A stretch of 64,000 nt of DNA from an uncultured Pelagibacteraceae bacterium. Lineage in GTDB: Bacteria > Pseudomonadota > Alphaproteobacteria > Pelagibacterales > Pelagibacteraceae. Positions 61,636-64,000 of this stretch are shown here, piece after piece (position 1 is the first letter of the stretch; each line of letters begins with the position of its first letter). The stretch lies in contig CABZSS010000002.1 in NCBI GenBank assembly GCA_902528375.1, forward strand, positions 1-64,000, in the 5' to 3' direction. A program made the translations under genes and the position numbers. Below the pieces are notes generated by a model. It was not told where the DNA came from. It was given only the letters and a program-made list of their open reading frames with translations, and made no database searches.

Positions 61636-62813
61636 AACTTATTCTTATGAAATTTTATAAATCTTTCAACGTTTGATTTGTTAAAAGTTTTATTCTCTTC
61701 AAAAGAAACTTTTTTCATTGAGTAAGCACTGCTTTTTGTCACTCTCGATTGAATTGTAACATTACCTTTGTAAAGTTTAAGCTTAATACTTCCATTTACC
61801 TTGGTTCTTTTTAGATCCACTATTTTTTGTAATTTAAATCTTTCTTTTGAGAACCAATAACCGTTATAAATTAATTCCGCATATCTTGGCATAATAGAAT
61901 CTTTTTTATGCATAGTATCTTTATCTAATGTTACAGACTCCATTGCTCTATGAGCAATTAAAAGCAATGTTCCACCTGGTGTTTCATAAACTCCTCGTGA
62001 TTTAATTCCGATAAATCTGTTTTCAACTAAATCAACTCTTCCAACTCCATTTTTTCCACCGATTTGATTTAATTTTTCTAAAAGTTTTTCTGGATTTAAT
62101 TTTTTTCCGTTAATACTAACCGGATCACTGTTTTTGAAACCAATGGAAACATATGTGGGTTTATTAGGTGCCTTTTCCGGTGAAGTTGTTCTTTGAAAAA
62201 TAAATTCCGGGGCTGAATTTTTTGGATTTTCTAAAACTTTACCTTCAGTTGATGTGTGAAATAAATTATCGTCTACTGAAAAAGGCGGTGCACCTTTTTT
62301 ATCTTTTGGAATTGAGATGTTATGTTTTTTTGCATAATTAATTAAATCTGTTCTTGATTTTAATTTCCAGATTCTCCAAGGAGCTATCACCTTTATTTTT
62401 GGGCCAAAGTAATGATATCCAAGTTCAAATCTCACCTGATCATTTCCTTTACCTGTTGAACCATGCGAAACAGCGAAAGCTTTAAATTTTTTTGCGACCT
62501 TAATTTGATCTTTTGCGATTAATGGTCTCGCAATTGATGTCCCAAGAAGGTAAACCCCTTCGTAAATTGCATGACCTCTAATCATTGGGAAGACATATTC
62601 TTTTACAAACGTATTTTTTAAATTGTTAATAATTATTTTTTTAACACCAAGTTTTTTTGCGTTTTTAACAATTTTCTTTCTGTCCATTTCTTGACCAATG
62701 TCTGCAGTGTAGGCAATTACTTCGCTATCGTAATTTTCCTGTAACCATTTTAAAATAATAGATGTATCAAGTCCGCCTGAGTAGGCTAAAACAATTTTTT
62801 TGTTTTTTTTCAT
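61632..62813 (-). CDS. argG: Argininosuccinate synthase
   Basis: KIVLAYSGGLDTSIILKWLQENY, HGSTGKGNDQVRFELGY. Confidence 0.99.
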   Translation of the reverse strand: MKKNKKIVLAYSGGLDTSIILKWLQENYDSEVIAYTADIGQEMDRKKIVKNAKKLGVKKIIINNLKNTFVKEYVFPMIRGHAIYEGVYLLGTSIARPLIAKDQIKVAKKFKAFAVSHGSTGKGNDQVRFELGYHYFGPKIKVIAPWRIWKLKSRTDLINYAKKHNISIPKDKKGAPPFSVDDNLFHTSTEGKVLENPKNSAPEFIFQRTTSPEKAPNKPTYVSIGFKNSDPVSINGKKLNPEKLLEKLNQIGGKNGVGRVDLVENRFIGIKSRGVYETPGGTLLLIAHRAMESVTLDKDTMHKKDSIMPRYAELIYNGYWFSKERFKLQKIVDLKRTKVNGSIKLKLYKGNVTIQSRVTKSSAYSMKKVSFEENKTFNKSNVERFIKFHKNKL

Positions 62814-62821
62814 TTAAGATA

Positions 62822-63328
62822 TTAAGCGCAACTTTTTTTTGCAGTATTATAAGCCTTTGTGAAACCCATTAAAGAATAGTGATCAATTGTTTGAGATCCA
62901 GATTGATTATATCCCGTAATCATAATTCTTGATCCCTTTTTCATAACATTAACCATCTTTCTTTCTAAACCTGTGTCGCCTATCCAAGCAAAATTTTCTT
63001 TTTTAACATCAAACTTAATTTTATTTTTTCCAGATTTAGCTGTAATTGAATTTTGAGTGTTATATTGGTAACCAGATGTAATACTTACTTCATCTTTAAT
63101 TTTATCAGCTGGTCTGAAACTAATAAATAATCTTGCCTCTCTTGGATTTTTTTTCGGTGATTGTAAAACTGGTTTTGATTGAGCAAAGCAAAGTTTTTTT
63201 GATCCATCAGTAACTACTATCGTTTCCCAGTCTTTGAATTTGCCAACTTTTTTAATTTCCTGAGCTGAGGCTTCAGAGACAATTAAAAGACAAAATAATA
63301 ATACTGTGATTTTATTTATTAAGGACAT
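62822..63328 (-). CDS. Invasion-associated locus B (IalB) family protein
   Basis: Signal peptide; VGKFKDWETIVVTDGSKKLCFAQSKP...WIGDTGLERKMVNVMKKGSRIMITG. Confidence 0.85.
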   Translation of the reverse strand: MSLINKITVLLFCLLIVSEASAQEIKKVGKFKDWETIVVTDGSKKLCFAQSKPVLQSPKKNPREARLFISFRPADKIKDEVSITSGYQYNTQNSITAKSGKNKIKFDVKKENFAWIGDTGLERKMVNVMKKGSRIMITGYNQSGSQTIDHYSLMGFTKAYNTAKKSCA

Positions 63329-64000
63329 GGATTTGGATATATTTTTTGAACTTCGTTAATTTCATTAATAATTTCATTGTTCAATTTTACATTTACACTT
63401 TCTACATTTGTTTTCAACTGTTGCATAGTCGTAGCACCAATTATTACACTTGTTACAAAAGGCTGTATTTCACAAAATTTTATGGACATTTGAGCAAAAT
63501 CCAAATTAAATTTTTGAGAAATTTTGTAATATTCCTCAATAGCTTTAATGCTATTTTCATTATTGTAGCGAGTGAAATCTTTAAAAAGATCTATTCTTGA
63601 ACCTTTTGGCATATTATTATTTCGATATTTTCCTGTGAGGTAACCAAAAGCTAATGGGGAATAAGCCAACAAACCACTTTGTTCTCTGACCGAGATTTCG
63701 GCAAGACCAACTTCATAAGTCCTATTGAGTAAGTTGTAAGGATTTTGAACAGCCATCATCTTGGGTAAATTTTTTAACTTTGAAAGCTCAAGACATTTTG
63801 CTAAACCCCATGCAGTTTCGTTTGAGAGGCCCACATATCTAATTTTACCTGCATCCACGAATTTTTTTAAATTTTCTAAAATCTCCTCAAAAGCAATCCA
63901 ATTTTTTTCATTTGAATCGTGTTCGTATCCTTGCTTACCAAAAAAATTAGTATTCCTTTCAGGCCAATGTAATTGATATAAATCGATATAATCAGTTTGC
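63319..64000 (-). CDS. Aldo/keto reductase, truncated by window end
   Basis: In-frame extension past the ORF-track start: QTDYIDLYQLHWPERNTNFFG...FVDAGKIRYVGLSNETAWG. Confidence 0.95.
   Translation of the reverse strand, partial: QTDYIDLYQLHWPERNTNFFGKQGYEHDSNEKNWIAFEEILENLKKFVDAGKIRYVGLSNETAWGLAKCLELSKLKNLPKMMAVQNPYNLLNRTYEVGLAEISVREQSGLLAYSPLAFGYLTGKYRNNNMPKGSRIDLFKDFTRYNNENSIKAIEEYYKISQKFNLDFAQMSIKFCEIQPFVTSVIIGATTMQQLKTNVESVNVKLNNEIINEINEVQKIYPNPCP

Noticed and set aside
1-64000. Search by eye for CRISPR arrays, rRNA operons, transposases and integrases
   Set aside because: No regularly spaced repeats, rRNA-like conserved stretches or DDE/tyrosine-recombinase motifs recognised

Overview
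The window is an AT-rich, gene-dense bacterial chromosome segment. Gene order, tiny intergenic gaps and protein sequences fit a SAR11/Pelagibacterales-like alphaproteobacterium (inference, no database search run). The left part is a classical alphaproteobacterial origin neighbourhood: leuS-lptE-holA / parB-parA-rsmG-mnmG-mnmE / rho-hemJ-hemH-hemE, a candidate oriC in the ~280 bp hemE / PPDK-regulator ('RP001') gap, then maf-aroE-coaE-dnaQ, secB, fxsA, hslVU and hisBHAFE. A perfect 16-bp parS palindrome lies inside rsmG. The middle is housekeeping (ftsK, purH, rpe, a DUF4212/sodium:solute symporter pair, acs, tsaD, hemCD, folD, tRNA-Gly). The right part (about 50.7-61.6 kb) is the most accessory-looking. 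It holds a photolyase/cryptochrome-type locus: SDR, PF04244-type photolyase-related protein, GT2, membrane protein, DCC/DUF393 protein, an unlisted 42-aa DUF2256-like zinc-ribbon gene, an FG-GAP/ASPIC protein, a Cys-rich secreted protein, and a FAD-domain photolyase with unusual domain order. Next to it is a four-gene same-strand cassette with a PD-(D/E)XK (Cas4-like) nuclease, a GIY-YIG-like protein and two orphan proteins, separated by long intercistronic hairpins. That cassette is the best candidate for an undescribed system. Other notable points are an EF-hand loop inside the symporter, a ~47-aa Lys/Arg tail on acetyl-CoA synthetase, convergent gene pairs sharing 4-nt palindromic double stop codons, and a sigma32-like promoter at hslV. 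No CRISPR array, rRNA or transposase was recognised.
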